Shown here: positions 10,901 through 18,806 of the stretch, in pieces
Numbering within the stretch: position 1 is the stretch's first letter
How the letters are laid out: each line of letters begins with the position of its first letter
DNA from: GCA-2746795 sp964643965
Lineage (GTDB): Bacteria > Chloroflexota > Anaerolineae > Promineifilales > Promineifilaceae
Length of the DNA: 47,899 nucleotides
Direction of reading: 5' to 3'
Assembly: GCA_964643965.1 (NCBI GenBank)
Contig: CAZXVH010000026.1
Location: 1 to 47,899, forward strand
Made by a program: the position numbers and the translations under genes
The notes under the pieces: model-generated
Seen by the model: the letters and a program-made list of their open reading frames with translations, nothing else
Database searches by the model: none
Told to the model about the DNA's origin: nothing

Positions 10901-13505
10901 CAGTCGGGATGAAATGGGCAGTGTAGATACGGTTTTACTGTTGGTGCAGGCATTGGCCGATGCCTCACTATCCGCTCAACCTCGCCTATGGCTGCTTACC
11001 CACCAAGCCCAAGCCGTCATCCCTGAAGAACCAGTAAATCCCATGGGCGCACCGCTTTGGGGGATGGGGCGCGTTCTAGCCAACGAACACCCGGAATTAC
11101 GCACCATGCTGGTAGACCTGGAGGCTAACACCCCCATAGACGAACTGCTGGCAGAATTACAGGCTAAAGCCTCTGAAACCAATGCCTCTGAAAATCAGGT
11201 GGCGCTGCGCCCGGATGGCCGGTATGTAGCAAGATTGGCGCGGTTTATGGTGGCAGAACGGCCGTTTACCTCTCCTCCTGTAATCATTTCACGCACAGCC
11301 CCTTATCGTTTGCAAGCTGTCACACCCGGCGTACTCGACAGCCTGACATTACAGGCGCAAAAACGACGTCAGCCAGGGGTGGGTGAAGTCGAAGTTGAAA
11401 TGGCGGCTGCCGGGCTAAATTTCAAAGACGTGATGTTGGCGCTGGGTATGCTGCCCCCGCTGCCCGATGGCACGGTTCCCTTGGGTTTAGAAGGCGCTGG
11501 TCGGGTAACGGCCGTTGGTCCCCAGGTCAGCCGCGTTCAGGTGGGTGACGAGGTGCTAGTTGGCGGTGACAACTGTTTTAGCCGCTATGTGATTACAGCC
11601 GAACACCTCGTGGGTCTTAAGCCAAAAGCGCTCAGCATGGCCGAAGCCGCTTCCCTTCTTGTCGCTTTTGGCACCTCCCACTATGCCCTCAATCGCCTGG
11701 GGCAGATACGGTCCGGTGAGCGGGTGCTGATCCATACTGCCTCGGGAGCGGTGGGGCAAGCCGCTGTGCAACTGGCCCGGTTAGCGGGTGCAGAAATTTA
11801 TGCGACGGCCGGTACGCCAGAAAAACGCGCTTTTCTCCGTGAGCAAATGAAGGTGGCTCATGTATTTGATTCGCGTACGCTTTCTTTTGCCTCCGAAATT
11901 ATGACCCTGACAAATGGGGAAGGCATTGACATTGTCCTCAACACCTTGTCAGGAGCCGGTATTGCTAAAAGCCTGGCGCTGCTGCGACCTCACGGCCGTT
12001 TTCTGGAATTAGGTAAACGCGATATCGTGGCTAATAATCCGCTGCGTCTGGGCGCTCTGGAAAAAAACATCGCCTACTTTGTCATAGACTTTAACCAGAT
12101 GATGCGGGATCGGCCCCAGTTGGTGGGTGAATTGATTGATAACGAGATTTTATCGTTATTTGCCAACGGCCGTTTGCAGCCCATTGTCAGCCACACGTTT
12201 CCCATTACAGAAGCCGCTGACGCTTTCCAGTTGATGGCTCAGGCCAAACACATCGGCAAAGTCGTTCTGTCCCTGGCTGACCTGGATGTGCCGATTGTGC
12301 CCGCGGGCACTCCTGAAATGGAGATTCTGCCTGATGCCACCTACTTGATTACCGGTGGGATGGGCGGCATAGGCCGTACTGTGGCTGAATATTTGGTGAG
12401 GTGTGGCGCCCGCCATTTGGTATTAACCAGCCGCCGAGATCGGGCGGCGCTGCCCCCAGACAAAGCGTCATTTCTGGCAGCTTTAGACGCGGCGGGCGTT
12501 GAAGTGGTGGTCGCCCAAAGCGACGTGGCCGAGGCGCATGACGTGATTGCCCTGATGGCCGACATGCGGGCAAATATGCCGCCGCTGCGGGGTATCATCC
12601 ATTCTGCCGGGGTGGTGGAAGATGGGCTGCTGCTGGGGCTGCAGCCACCACAGTTACAGCGGGTATTGGCGCCCAAAGTTCGGGGGGCATGGTATTTACA
12701 CCAGTACAGTCAGGAAGCGCCCCTTGATTTCTTCGTATTGTTTTCCTCTTTGGCGGCGCTGCTTGGCCCGCAGGGACAGGCCAATTATGCTGCCGGAAAC
12801 GCATTTATGGATGCCCTGGCTCACTATCGGCGGGCGCACGGTTTACCGGCGCTCAGTATCAATTGGGGAGCGTGGGCAGAGGTAGGCATGGCGGCGCGGC
12901 AAAATCTGGCCACCCAACACGCCGCCGGTGGGGTACAAGCCATGTCGCCGCCAGAAGCAATAGCCGCTCTGGCGCAGCTTTGGACGCAGCCCCTGGCCCA
13001 AGTTACCATCGCTGATATAGATTGGCTCCATATGCGGCAAGCGATACCCGATACGGTGTACGTACCTTTTATTACGGATTTATTAGCGGAAGAGGGCGCG
13101 ATAACGGCGGAGAAAACGGCCGTTTCCGATTTTGTACAACAAGTTTTGCAAGCAGCCCCCGTAAACGAACGCGCTTCTTTATTAGAAGCACACTTACAAC
13201 AACTGGCCGCCAGCGTCTTCCACCTGGAACCGTCGCGTCTCAATCGGCGAGTACCTTTTACCGATCTGGGCATTGATTCCATCATGGCTATGGAATTAAA
13301 AACAAAAATTGAAAAAAGCGTGGGCGCAGTCTCCCTGTCGGTGGTAGACCTGCTGCGGCAAACAAGCATAACCAGTTTAGCAGCGCAATTGCTCCCACGC
13401 CTGGTATTGGACGAAATAGAAGCGGCTGAAGTAGCCGATGTTTTACTTGAAGCAAATAATCTGTCAGCGACAGAACTGGATGCTTTATTAGCAAGTATGG
13501 CATGA
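4929..13505 (+). CDS. Loading and first extension PKS: FAAL-ACP-KS-AT-DH-psiKR-ER-KR-ACP
   Basis: 2,858 residues. Fatty acyl-AMP ligase about 10-570 (TSGSTGKPKG near 175; FFGCLYAGAIAVPAYPP is typical of FAALs) loads a free acid onto ACP1 (about 605-680, GLGSLEA). KS about 695-1125 has Cys868 (DTACSGS), His1003 and His1042. AT about 1220-1510 has Ser1315 in GQSLGE (Gln instead of the usual His) and an AFH motif at His1419 pointing to malonyl-CoA. DH about 1590-1860 has His1624 and Asp1792, but the HxxxG Gly is Glu. A structural psi-KR lies at about 1880-2120, ER at about 2130-2450 (HTASGAVGQAA), KR at about 2465-2680 (Tyr2620, VED suggesting B-type) and ACP2 at about 2735-2815 (Ser2784). It is a fully reducing module: acid starter plus one saturated C2 unit. 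The C-terminus carries an ELDALL docking-like tail. Start 4929 has a weak ribosome binding site. Confidence 0.93.
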   Translation: MNITQIVPPAFTDLAHLLQWRGQQIPTENAYLFLHADETLSPDRLTYAQLHDQALHIAAALQRLEARDKPVLLCYEPGLAYIAAFFGCLYAGAIAVPAYPPDPLRPQRMMPRLQAIVENAQADIVLTTTNLLAEVRTYLHQSSRELHILDTDAILTSDGEVETIASLTPAQLAFLMYTSGSTGKPKGVMVTHGNVMHNLSRFPGFQERPCHAIVSWLPLFHDLGLLLGVLHPLYQGKPGILMNPATFARHPYRWLKAISDYQATTTGGPNFAYDLCVARIKPEERAQLDLSHWNLALNGAEPVRHETLQQFAKVFAPCGYRPETAYPSYGMAEGTATVTGPADFAPPFALTLDRQALARRKIVLNQPDATSVTLVSCGPVMPDEDICIVNPDTLTPCPPHEVGEIWVSGPSIAQGYWQRAADTDRDFKAQLAEPNGRFYLRTGDLGFVHEGNLFIAGRLKDVIIIRGVNHYPEDIEQTIAHCHPAVRPGGGAAFAVETNGQEQLVLLQEVNPKRMSDPEPVFAHIRQVLAEAHDIHANAIVLIKPGTLLKTSSGKIRRRANRDAFLTNDLETIAYWQMPAASAEESASDVITPLDVNPPAAAAAQTIRRWLQTYFGQRNNLPPAQIDTHMPFAAYGLGSLEALTLIQELEQWLGRPLTATLAWNYPTIDALASHLAEDTNLAAQALAIQETRPQTQEPIAIIGMSCRFPGGADSPDALWQLLAQGADTVTEIGADRWPINDYYHPQRETRGKMVSRWGSHLTDLDQFDAAFFGISPREAAQLDPRQRLLLEGAWEALEDAGIPADSLAGSHTGVFIGVLQDDYGERVFDDYTIVNAYSGSGTANAPVANRISYFFDFHGPSLVIDTACSGSLVAIHQACHSLRSGETTVALAGGVNIILEPDSDLFMSQAGIISEDGRCKTFDSRANGIVRAEGMGLLVLKPLSQALVDGDRVHAVIRGSAVNHDGRSNGLMAPNGQAQEQLLCAAQANAGVQPPQMQYIEAHGTATKLGDPIEVAAIGTVLSDYPTHTYCALGSIKSNIGHAEAAAGIAGVIKVVMAMKKGQLPPNLHFHEPNPLIPFDRLPLRVQEMLGPWPRPDQPLIAGVSGFGFSGTNGHVILEAAATAVSPPKAPIPSSALPLVLLPLSAKTPTALRQLAQRYQTYLQKNGSDLIAVSSAAALRRSHLPQRLALVGDTQAALLTQLQAFMESGEREAETAVLSPSPLVFVFSGQGTQWLGMGQTLYAQEPVFRATLDACDAILQPIAGWSLLAELNAPPETSRLDDTLVAQVAIFAMQVALAALWHSWGIIPAAIVGQSLGEVAAAHAAGALSLEDALRVVFHRSRVMQQVEGKGLTAVLGLPLAEAKLVTLAFQDVVAVAGSSSPTTSLISGEPEAVQRVVKAVETQGAFAQLVRGVNIAFHSAQMDPLIMELITSLTDIHPRPTSIPLFSTVTGTLIDGTSLDAAYWGRNLREPFVFTQVMAQLIQSGYQTYLEVSPHPVLTGAIRQGLQALDQEGVALPSLRRDEQEKKGLLTTLGHLYTAGYTVYWQRLYPDSVPFVSLPTYPWQKEHYWLEQIGWTPLTEQLARKRNTSHPLLGQYTQTAVFPHQHIWEMDLDDQTIPYFNDHQVQELVVLPGAAYAEMALAAAQQVWGNDGVELEQLTFVQGLILSERPLRIQAVLTPEIANVATFQVFSRDFTATDWRLNAEVTLHRSGEMAPLPPTLNLAALQEIYSEAITGAAHVQAMRRRGLAYGPAFQAVRHIWRRDGEALAHLQIDKTLTIGLDAYTVHPTLLDAASQTVAAAMNSSHSETAIFLPAAIERLRFWQAVGADVWCHTHLLHTADVDERTADITLTNAEGHVLATITGLRLQRVAPPQTERMIDRWSYQVKWQPQPLPSADKMHTQPGSWLIFTETSQGEALAERLRLEGHTPVLVRRSSAAYHTTSHAAQVEYWLNPAEPDHYRRLLADALSVDQPPCRGIVHMWSQNLIPGEFSRDEMGSVDTVLLLVQALADASLSAQPRLWLLTHQAQAVIPEEPVNPMGAPLWGMGRVLANEHPELRTMLVDLEANTPIDELLAELQAKASETNASENQVALRPDGRYVARLARFMVAERPFTSPPVIISRTAPYRLQAVTPGVLDSLTLQAQKRRQPGVGEVEVEMAAAGLNFKDVMLALGMLPPLPDGTVPLGLEGAGRVTAVGPQVSRVQVGDEVLVGGDNCFSRYVITAEHLVGLKPKALSMAEAASLLVAFGTSHYALNRLGQIRSGERVLIHTASGAVGQAAVQLARLAGAEIYATAGTPEKRAFLREQMKVAHVFDSRTLSFASEIMTLTNGEGIDIVLNTLSGAGIAKSLALLRPHGRFLELGKRDIVANNPLRLGALEKNIAYFVIDFNQMMRDRPQLVGELIDNEILSLFANGRLQPIVSHTFPITEAADAFQLMAQAKHIGKVVLSLADLDVPIVPAGTPEMEILPDATYLITGGMGGIGRTVAEYLVRCGARHLVLTSRRDRAALPPDKASFLAALDAAGVEVVVAQSDVAEAHDVIALMADMRANMPPLRGIIHSAGVVEDGLLLGLQPPQLQRVLAPKVRGAWYLHQYSQEAPLDFFVLFSSLAALLGPQGQANYAAGNAFMDALAHYRRAHGLPALSINWGAWAEVGMAARQNLATQHAAGGVQAMSPPEAIAALAQLWTQPLAQVTIADIDWLHMRQAIPDTVYVPFITDLLAEEGAITAEKTAVSDFVQQVLQAAPVNERASLLEAHLQQLAASVFHLEPSRLNRRVPFTDLGIDSIMAMELKTKIEKSVGAVSLSVVDLLRQTSITSLAAQLLPRLVLDEIEAAEVADVLLEANNLSATELDALLASMA

Positions 13506-13554
13506 CGCTTATATCCGTAGTGGACAAGAGAAACTGAAGCGCTTCCTATGATTT

Positions 13555-16500
13555 ATGATGAATAATATTGAAGCTCGTCTGGCAGCAATGCCAGCAGACA
13601 CCCGTGAGATTGTGCTGCGCCAACTACGTGCGAAGCAGGCAGCGCTGCGCCATCAGATCACGCCACAGCCACGTGATGGACGGCCGTTCCCCCTCTCCTT
13701 TGCGCAAGAACGGATGTGGTTTTTGCACCAACTCGATCCAGACAGCCCTCAATACAATGTCTCTGTCACTATTTGTCTAACAGGGCAGTTGGACATCACG
13801 TTGCTCCAGCGCAGCGCCGCGCTGTTAGGGCAGCGGCATGAAGCGCTGCGTACCAGATTTGATACAGGAGATAAGGGAGAGCCGCTCCAGTTTATAGAAA
13901 CTGACGGGCATTTGCCCCTTCTTATTACCGATTTACAGCAAGAAGCAGAAGCTGAGACTGTTTTTTATCAGCTAGCGCGACAAGAGCTAAAACGGCCGTT
14001 TTTCCTTCAACATGCTCCTCTCGTCCGCCTTCACCTCTACCAACTTGAAGCCAACGAGGCCCGGCTGCTGCTGGTCATGCACCATATTATTTCTGATGGC
14101 TGGTCTCTGAGCATTTTGGCTCAGGAACTGGCCACAATCTACACCGCGCTGTATCATCAGCAGCCTCTCACCTTGCCGGATTTGCCTGTGCAGTGCGCTG
14201 ACTTTGCTCTGTGGCAGCGGCACTGGCTGCAAGGAGAACCGCTCGCTCAACTACTGGCCTATTGGCAGGCGCACCTGGCTGATGCGCCCCCCAGCCTCGA
14301 CCTGCCCACTGACCGCCCCCGCCCTGCCGAGCAAACATTTCAGGGAGAGCGGCTGCCTTTGCAAATTCCCCCTGAGTTACAGCAGAAGCTGCAACAAATA
14401 TGCCAGCAGGAAGGCGTCACCATGTTTATGCTGCTGCTGGCTGGCTTTGCGACCCTATTGTCCCGCTTGACGCAGCAAGATGATTTGGTCATCGGCACGC
14501 CCATTCTAAACCGCACCCAAGCCGAAACAGCAGCCATCGTTGGGGCGTTTGTGAACACCATTGCTTTGAGGCTGCATGTCGGGCAGACAACGGTGCGCCA
14601 CCTGCTGCAACATGTGCGCCAGGTGGTATTGGCTGGCATGGAACATCAGCAAATGCCCTTTGCCAAACTAGTTGATTTATTGCATCTAGAACGCTCCTTA
14701 AGCAGGGCGCCTTTGTTCCAGGTCTCTTTTGGCTTTCAGGACAATCCCCTGCAAGCGCTGCAAATGCCGGGGTTGGTTGTGGAACTGCTAGAAGTGCGCC
14801 ACCTGCTGCGCGATGGCACGCTACCGCCGCTGGACACCGGCATGGCGATGTTCGATCTGACCTTCCACCTCTCTCAAATTCCAGCGGGGGTAGGCGGCTG
14901 GATAAACTATAATAGTGACTTGTTTGATGCAGAAACGATACAGCATTTAGGCCAACGATACCTGCTGCTGCTGGAAGCGCTGGTAGCTAATTTAGACCAG
15001 CCACTTACCACTCTGCCGTTGTTGCTGCCAGTTGAGCGGGTACAAATGGCGGCGCTAAAGGGTGAGAAACGGCCGTTACCTTCGTCGCCTCTTTTGCACA
15101 CCTTATTTAGCCACACCGCCGCTCGCTATGCCAGCAAAATTGCCGCCAAAGAAATAGACCGCATCCGCCATAGCCACACAACCTTCTCCTTTGCCGAGGT
15201 AGAAAAACGCGCGAACCAGTTGGCCCATTATTTGCAACAGCAAGGTGTGCGCCCTGAGACATTGGTAGGCATTTGTGTTGAGCGTTCGCTGGATATGATA
15301 GTGGGCATTTTGGCGGTGCTAAAAGCAGGCGGCGCATATGTGCCGCTGGCCCCCGATTATCCCACGGAGCGCCTGGCCTTTATGCTGGCAGATGCGGATA
15401 TTAGTCTGCTGCTCACGCAAGCCACCTTCAAGGATAGAGCGCCGTTCAACACTACGCCGCGCATTTGTTTAGATACAGAGTGGGAGGCCATCAATGATCA
15501 ACCAGACACGCTGCCGGAAAGCACGGTGGCTCCCCACAATGCCGCCTATGTGATTTATACATCCGGCTCTACCGGTCAGCCCAAAGGCGTGATCGTGACG
15601 CATCAGAATGTGTGCAATCTGGTATTGGCCCAAATTGAAGCCTTTGCTCTCACCCCTCAAAGTCGGGTACTGCCCTTTGCCTCGTTTAGCTTTGACGCCG
15701 CCGTCTCGGAAATATTTACCACCTTGATCAGCGGAGCCACCCTGGTGTTAGCGCCATCCGCCCAAATCATGCCCGGCATTGATTTACACGCCCTGTTGCA
15801 TGAAGAAGCAATTTCCGTGATAACCCTGCCGCCATCTGCCGCTCTAACCATGGGCGATGCGCCGCTGCCCCATTTACATACCCTGGTATTTGCCGGGGAA
15901 GCTTGCCCCTGGGAACTGGTAGATAGATGGGGAAACGGCCGTCGTCTGCTTAATTTCTATGGTCCCACCGAAGCCACAATAGGCAGCTGCTATCACCTTG
16001 TCACCACGCGCCTCTCTGATACCGTCACGGTTCCTATCGGCCGGCCTATCCCAAACGTCAATTTGTTTGTCGTTGATGCCAATTTGCAGCCGCTGCCGCC
16101 CGGCGTCCCAGGTGAACTGCTCATTGGTGGCCTGGGGGTGGCGCGTGGCTACCTGGAACAACCACAGTTAACCGCAGAGCGCTTTATCTCCCTACCCACA
16201 GCAGATATTCTATTCGCAGAAGATGGCACAGTGGATGCAGACACGCTGACCGTTTACCGTACTGGTGACATGGTTCGCTTTTGGCCCGCTGGGTATCTGG
16301 AATTTTTAGGGCGCCTGGACCAACAGGTGAAGCTGCACGGCTTTCGCATTGAGTTGGGCGAAATTGAGGCGGCGCTGCGCCAGCACCCTTGTTTGCGCGA
16401 CGCCGTTGTCGTGCTACGCGAAGATACTCCTCACTCCGCTCGATTAGTGGCTTACTTGATTACCGAAGCCAATCAAGACGTGACCCTGCCCATGCTGCGC

Positions 16501-18303
16501 CATTATTTGCAGGAGCGTTTACCCCATTACATGATACCCGCCGTTTTTGTGCCCGTTACACAATGGCCGCTGACGAGCAACGGCAAGATTGATCGAGCGG
16601 CGCTGCCCTCGCCCCAAAGCGGGCGGCTGGAAACAGGAGCGTATCAAGTGGCGGCCAGCAATGAAGTGCAAAAAGGGCTGGCGGCTATCTGGTGCGATTT
16701 GCTGCAAGTGGAAACGGTCAGTATTCACGAGAATTTCTTTGAACTGGGCGGCGACTCTATTATGAGCATCCAACTGGTGGCCCGGGCCAGGGAAATAGGC
16801 ATTCAGCTAACGCCGCGCCAGGTGTTTCAGCAACAAACTATCGCGCAATTAGCCGCCGTGGCCAACACTGCTTCAGCCAGCAGCCAGGCCGAACAGGAAA
16901 TGGTCACAGGCATCATGCCGCTGACCCCCATTCAACGCTGGTTTTTTGAGCACTCATTCGCAGAACCGCATCATTGGAATCAGTCTGTGATGTTGAAGGT
17001 AACGGAACGGTTGCAACGGCCGTTCTTGGAAGAAGCCACCACGGCGTTGCTGCAACACCATGACGGTCTGCGCTCCCGCTTTGTCCAAAACGAGGGAAGC
17101 TGGCAGCAAGAAATCATGCCCCTGCCTCTCAATCTCCCGCTCTCTTTTGTAGATCTCTCGCATCTACCTGACGCTACCTGGGAAAGGACACTCCTTAGTC
17201 ACTGCAACCGTGCCCAAGCTACCCTCCATTTAGAAACAGGGCCTCTGTTTACCCTCATTTATTTTGACGGAGGGGAAGATCGCGCCGGACGACTTTTATT
17301 TGTGGCCCATCATCTGCTGGTAGATGCTGTATCATGGCCTATTTTGCTGGCTGATTTTTGGACAGTCTATAAGCAGCTGCAAACGGAAACGGCCGTTAGT
17401 CTACCTCCTAAAACAACATCCTGGCAGCAATGGGCAAAACAACTGTATTCGTATGGGCAGCAGCTCGATCCTCAGGAATATGCTTACTGGCAGCGTCCCC
17501 TGTCGCCGTCCACCCTGCCCTTGGATAAAACGGCTCCCTTGTCTGCCAACATCGAGGCGACCACACAAACGCTAAAAGTCAGCCTGTCGAAACAGGAAAC
17601 CCGGGCGCTACTGCAAGATGTGCCGTCCGTTTACAACACCCACATCGATGAGGTGCTGGCCGCCGCCCTGCTGGTAACCTGGCAGCAGTGGACAGGGTCA
17701 GCGGCGCTTCTGTTTGACAGGGAAGGACATGGCCGCGAACCTTTATTCGCCGATAGCGATGTCTCGCGCACGGTAGGCTGGTTTACCAGCTTGTATCCGG
17801 TGTGGTTGGAAGCTGATGACACATCTAACTTGGGGGCGCTTTTGCTGGCGGTTAAAGAGCAGTTGCGGCGTGTCCCCGGCAAGGGGTTGCCCTATGGCCT
17901 ATTCCGCTACCTGCGGCATGACGAGAAAAATAAGCCGCTGTCACCCGCAGCCATCAGCCTCAATTATCTAGGGCAGGTGACGCCCCACATCGATTTGCCC
18001 TTTGCGCCGGAATCGGTGGGGAGTGTGCGAGCGACCTCTTGCCCCAGAATCCACGTAGTGGAAATAGAGGTGCGGGTGGAAAACGGCCGTTTACACCTGA
18101 CGTGGCTCTACAGCCACGCCCTTCATCATGCAGAAACCATAGCGCGAATGGCAGGCCTTTTCCTGGCAACTCTGCAAAACATCATCCAACACTGCCAGCA
18201 ACCTGAGGCGGGCGGTATTTCCCCATCCGATTTTCCCGAAGCGGCCTTAGATCAGGCTGATCTGGATAATGTGCTGGCAGAATTAGAGGGATTATTTAAT
18301 TAA
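13555..18303 (+). CDS. NRPS module C-A-T-E (first amino acid, epimerised)
   Basis: 1,582 residues. Condensation domain about 45-470 with HHIISDG (His176-Gly182); adenylation about 515-1005 with YTSGSTGQPKG near 668 and A10 NGKIDR; carrier domain with Ser1068 (LGGDS); epimerisation domain about 1115-1560 with HHLLVD (His1252-Asp1257), EGHGRE and RTVGWFTSLYP. Hand alignment to GrsA gives the pocket code D-A-S-T-V-A-F-I-G-K, closest to Phe/Tyr-type codes, so an aromatic D-residue is my tentative call. It ends with the COM-donor signature SPSDFPEAALDQADLDNVL found after E domains, matching the COM-acceptor start of the next NRPS. It takes the acyl chain from the upstream PKS. Two possible ATGs at 13555 and 13558; the first is given. 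Confidence 0.93.
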   Translation: MMNNIEARLAAMPADTREIVLRQLRAKQAALRHQITPQPRDGRPFPLSFAQERMWFLHQLDPDSPQYNVSVTICLTGQLDITLLQRSAALLGQRHEALRTRFDTGDKGEPLQFIETDGHLPLLITDLQQEAEAETVFYQLARQELKRPFFLQHAPLVRLHLYQLEANEARLLLVMHHIISDGWSLSILAQELATIYTALYHQQPLTLPDLPVQCADFALWQRHWLQGEPLAQLLAYWQAHLADAPPSLDLPTDRPRPAEQTFQGERLPLQIPPELQQKLQQICQQEGVTMFMLLLAGFATLLSRLTQQDDLVIGTPILNRTQAETAAIVGAFVNTIALRLHVGQTTVRHLLQHVRQVVLAGMEHQQMPFAKLVDLLHLERSLSRAPLFQVSFGFQDNPLQALQMPGLVVELLEVRHLLRDGTLPPLDTGMAMFDLTFHLSQIPAGVGGWINYNSDLFDAETIQHLGQRYLLLLEALVANLDQPLTTLPLLLPVERVQMAALKGEKRPLPSSPLLHTLFSHTAARYASKIAAKEIDRIRHSHTTFSFAEVEKRANQLAHYLQQQGVRPETLVGICVERSLDMIVGILAVLKAGGAYVPLAPDYPTERLAFMLADADISLLLTQATFKDRAPFNTTPRICLDTEWEAINDQPDTLPESTVAPHNAAYVIYTSGSTGQPKGVIVTHQNVCNLVLAQIEAFALTPQSRVLPFASFSFDAAVSEIFTTLISGATLVLAPSAQIMPGIDLHALLHEEAISVITLPPSAALTMGDAPLPHLHTLVFAGEACPWELVDRWGNGRRLLNFYGPTEATIGSCYHLVTTRLSDTVTVPIGRPIPNVNLFVVDANLQPLPPGVPGELLIGGLGVARGYLEQPQLTAERFISLPTADILFAEDGTVDADTLTVYRTGDMVRFWPAGYLEFLGRLDQQVKLHGFRIELGEIEAALRQHPCLRDAVVVLREDTPHSARLVAYLITEANQDVTLPMLRHYLQERLPHYMIPAVFVPVTQWPLTSNGKIDRAALPSPQSGRLETGAYQVAASNEVQKGLAAIWCDLLQVETVSIHENFFELGGDSIMSIQLVARAREIGIQLTPRQVFQQQTIAQLAAVANTASASSQAEQEMVTGIMPLTPIQRWFFEHSFAEPHHWNQSVMLKVTERLQRPFLEEATTALLQHHDGLRSRFVQNEGSWQQEIMPLPLNLPLSFVDLSHLPDATWERTLLSHCNRAQATLHLETGPLFTLIYFDGGEDRAGRLLFVAHHLLVDAVSWPILLADFWTVYKQLQTETAVSLPPKTTSWQQWAKQLYSYGQQLDPQEYAYWQRPLSPSTLPLDKTAPLSANIEATTQTLKVSLSKQETRALLQDVPSVYNTHIDEVLAAALLVTWQQWTGSAALLFDREGHGREPLFADSDVSRTVGWFTSLYPVWLEADDTSNLGALLLAVKEQLRRVPGKGLPYGLFRYLRHDEKNKPLSPAAISLNYLGQVTPHIDLPFAPESVGSVRATSCPRIHVVEIEVRVENGRLHLTWLYSHALHHAETIARMAGLFLATLQNIIQHCQQPEAGGISPSDFPEAALDQADLDNVLAELEGLFN

Positions 18304-18330
18304 ATCATTTGAAAAAGGAGTTTTATCAAG

Positions 18331-18750
18331 ATGGACTTTAGCAAAATTGCGTGGAAAACAGTGGTTCCGGCCGGACTCATCATCTGGTTCTTATCTTTGT
18401 TGGCAAACCTCATTATCGGATTTGGTTATAGCTTTTTTGTGGGTTTTCAGTCTCGGGGTGACATGGAAGCTGTGCAAGCAGCTAGCCTCGCTTTTACCAC
18501 CTCTATCCTGTTTAAAATCATTATGTGGCTCATTCTGGGGCTACTTGCTTTTTGGCGCGGACGCAAAGTGGCAACGGTTGTTGCCCAAGCGCCCATACTC
18601 AATGCCCTGACAGCCGGGATCATTGCCATGCTCGTCACCACCCTCATCACTGCCATAACGCCGGGATTCGATGTGGTGCTGTGGTTAGTTTCCTGGCTGG
18701 TTGTCTTAGGCGCTGCGTATACTGGCGCTACCATGAATGCAAAACAGTAA
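18331..18750 (+). CDS. Small integral membrane protein of unknown function
   Basis: 139 residues with four hydrophobic stretches (about 12-36, 50-73, 84-108, 112-134) separated by short loops; GFQSRGDMEA and WRGRK are the main polar parts. No family recognised. A good ribosome binding site (AAAAAGGAG at about 18311-18319) precedes the ATG. It sits between two NRPS genes with only 27 and 56 base gaps and contains no ACGGCCGT motif. Its position suggests a pathway role, for example membrane recruitment of the assembly line, or export or immunity, but this is inference from context only. Confidence 0.75.
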   Translation: MDFSKIAWKTVVPAGLIIWFLSLLANLIIGFGYSFFVGFQSRGDMEAVQAASLAFTTSILFKIIMWLILGLLAFWRGRKVATVVAQAPILNALTAGIIAMLVTTLITAITPGFDVVLWLVSWLVVLGAAYTGATMNAKQ

Positions 18751-18763
18751 AAATAGGTAGTTG

Positions 18764-18793
18764 TGGGAAACAGTGTTGGCCCGCTGTTTCCCA
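18764..18793 (+). other. Intra-operon stem-loop, 10-bp perfect stem
   Basis: TGGGAAACAG (18764-18773) pairs fully with CTGTTTCCCA (18784-18793) around a 10-base loop. There is no T-run after it and it ends 13 bases before the NRPS start codon, so it looks more like an RNA processing, stability or translation element than a terminator. Confidence 0.55.
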
Positions 18794-18806
18794 ATTGAGG
18801 TAAGGC

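Noticed and set aside
12824..13369. 181-codon minus-strand open frame opposite the end of the first PKS.
   Set aside because: Shadow of KR/ACP coding sequence; Cys/Ala/Arg-rich composition typical of antisense frames.
13536..13545. GAAGCGCTTC palindrome just before the first NRPS.
   Set aside because: Ten bases with no loop; expected by chance and with no supporting context.
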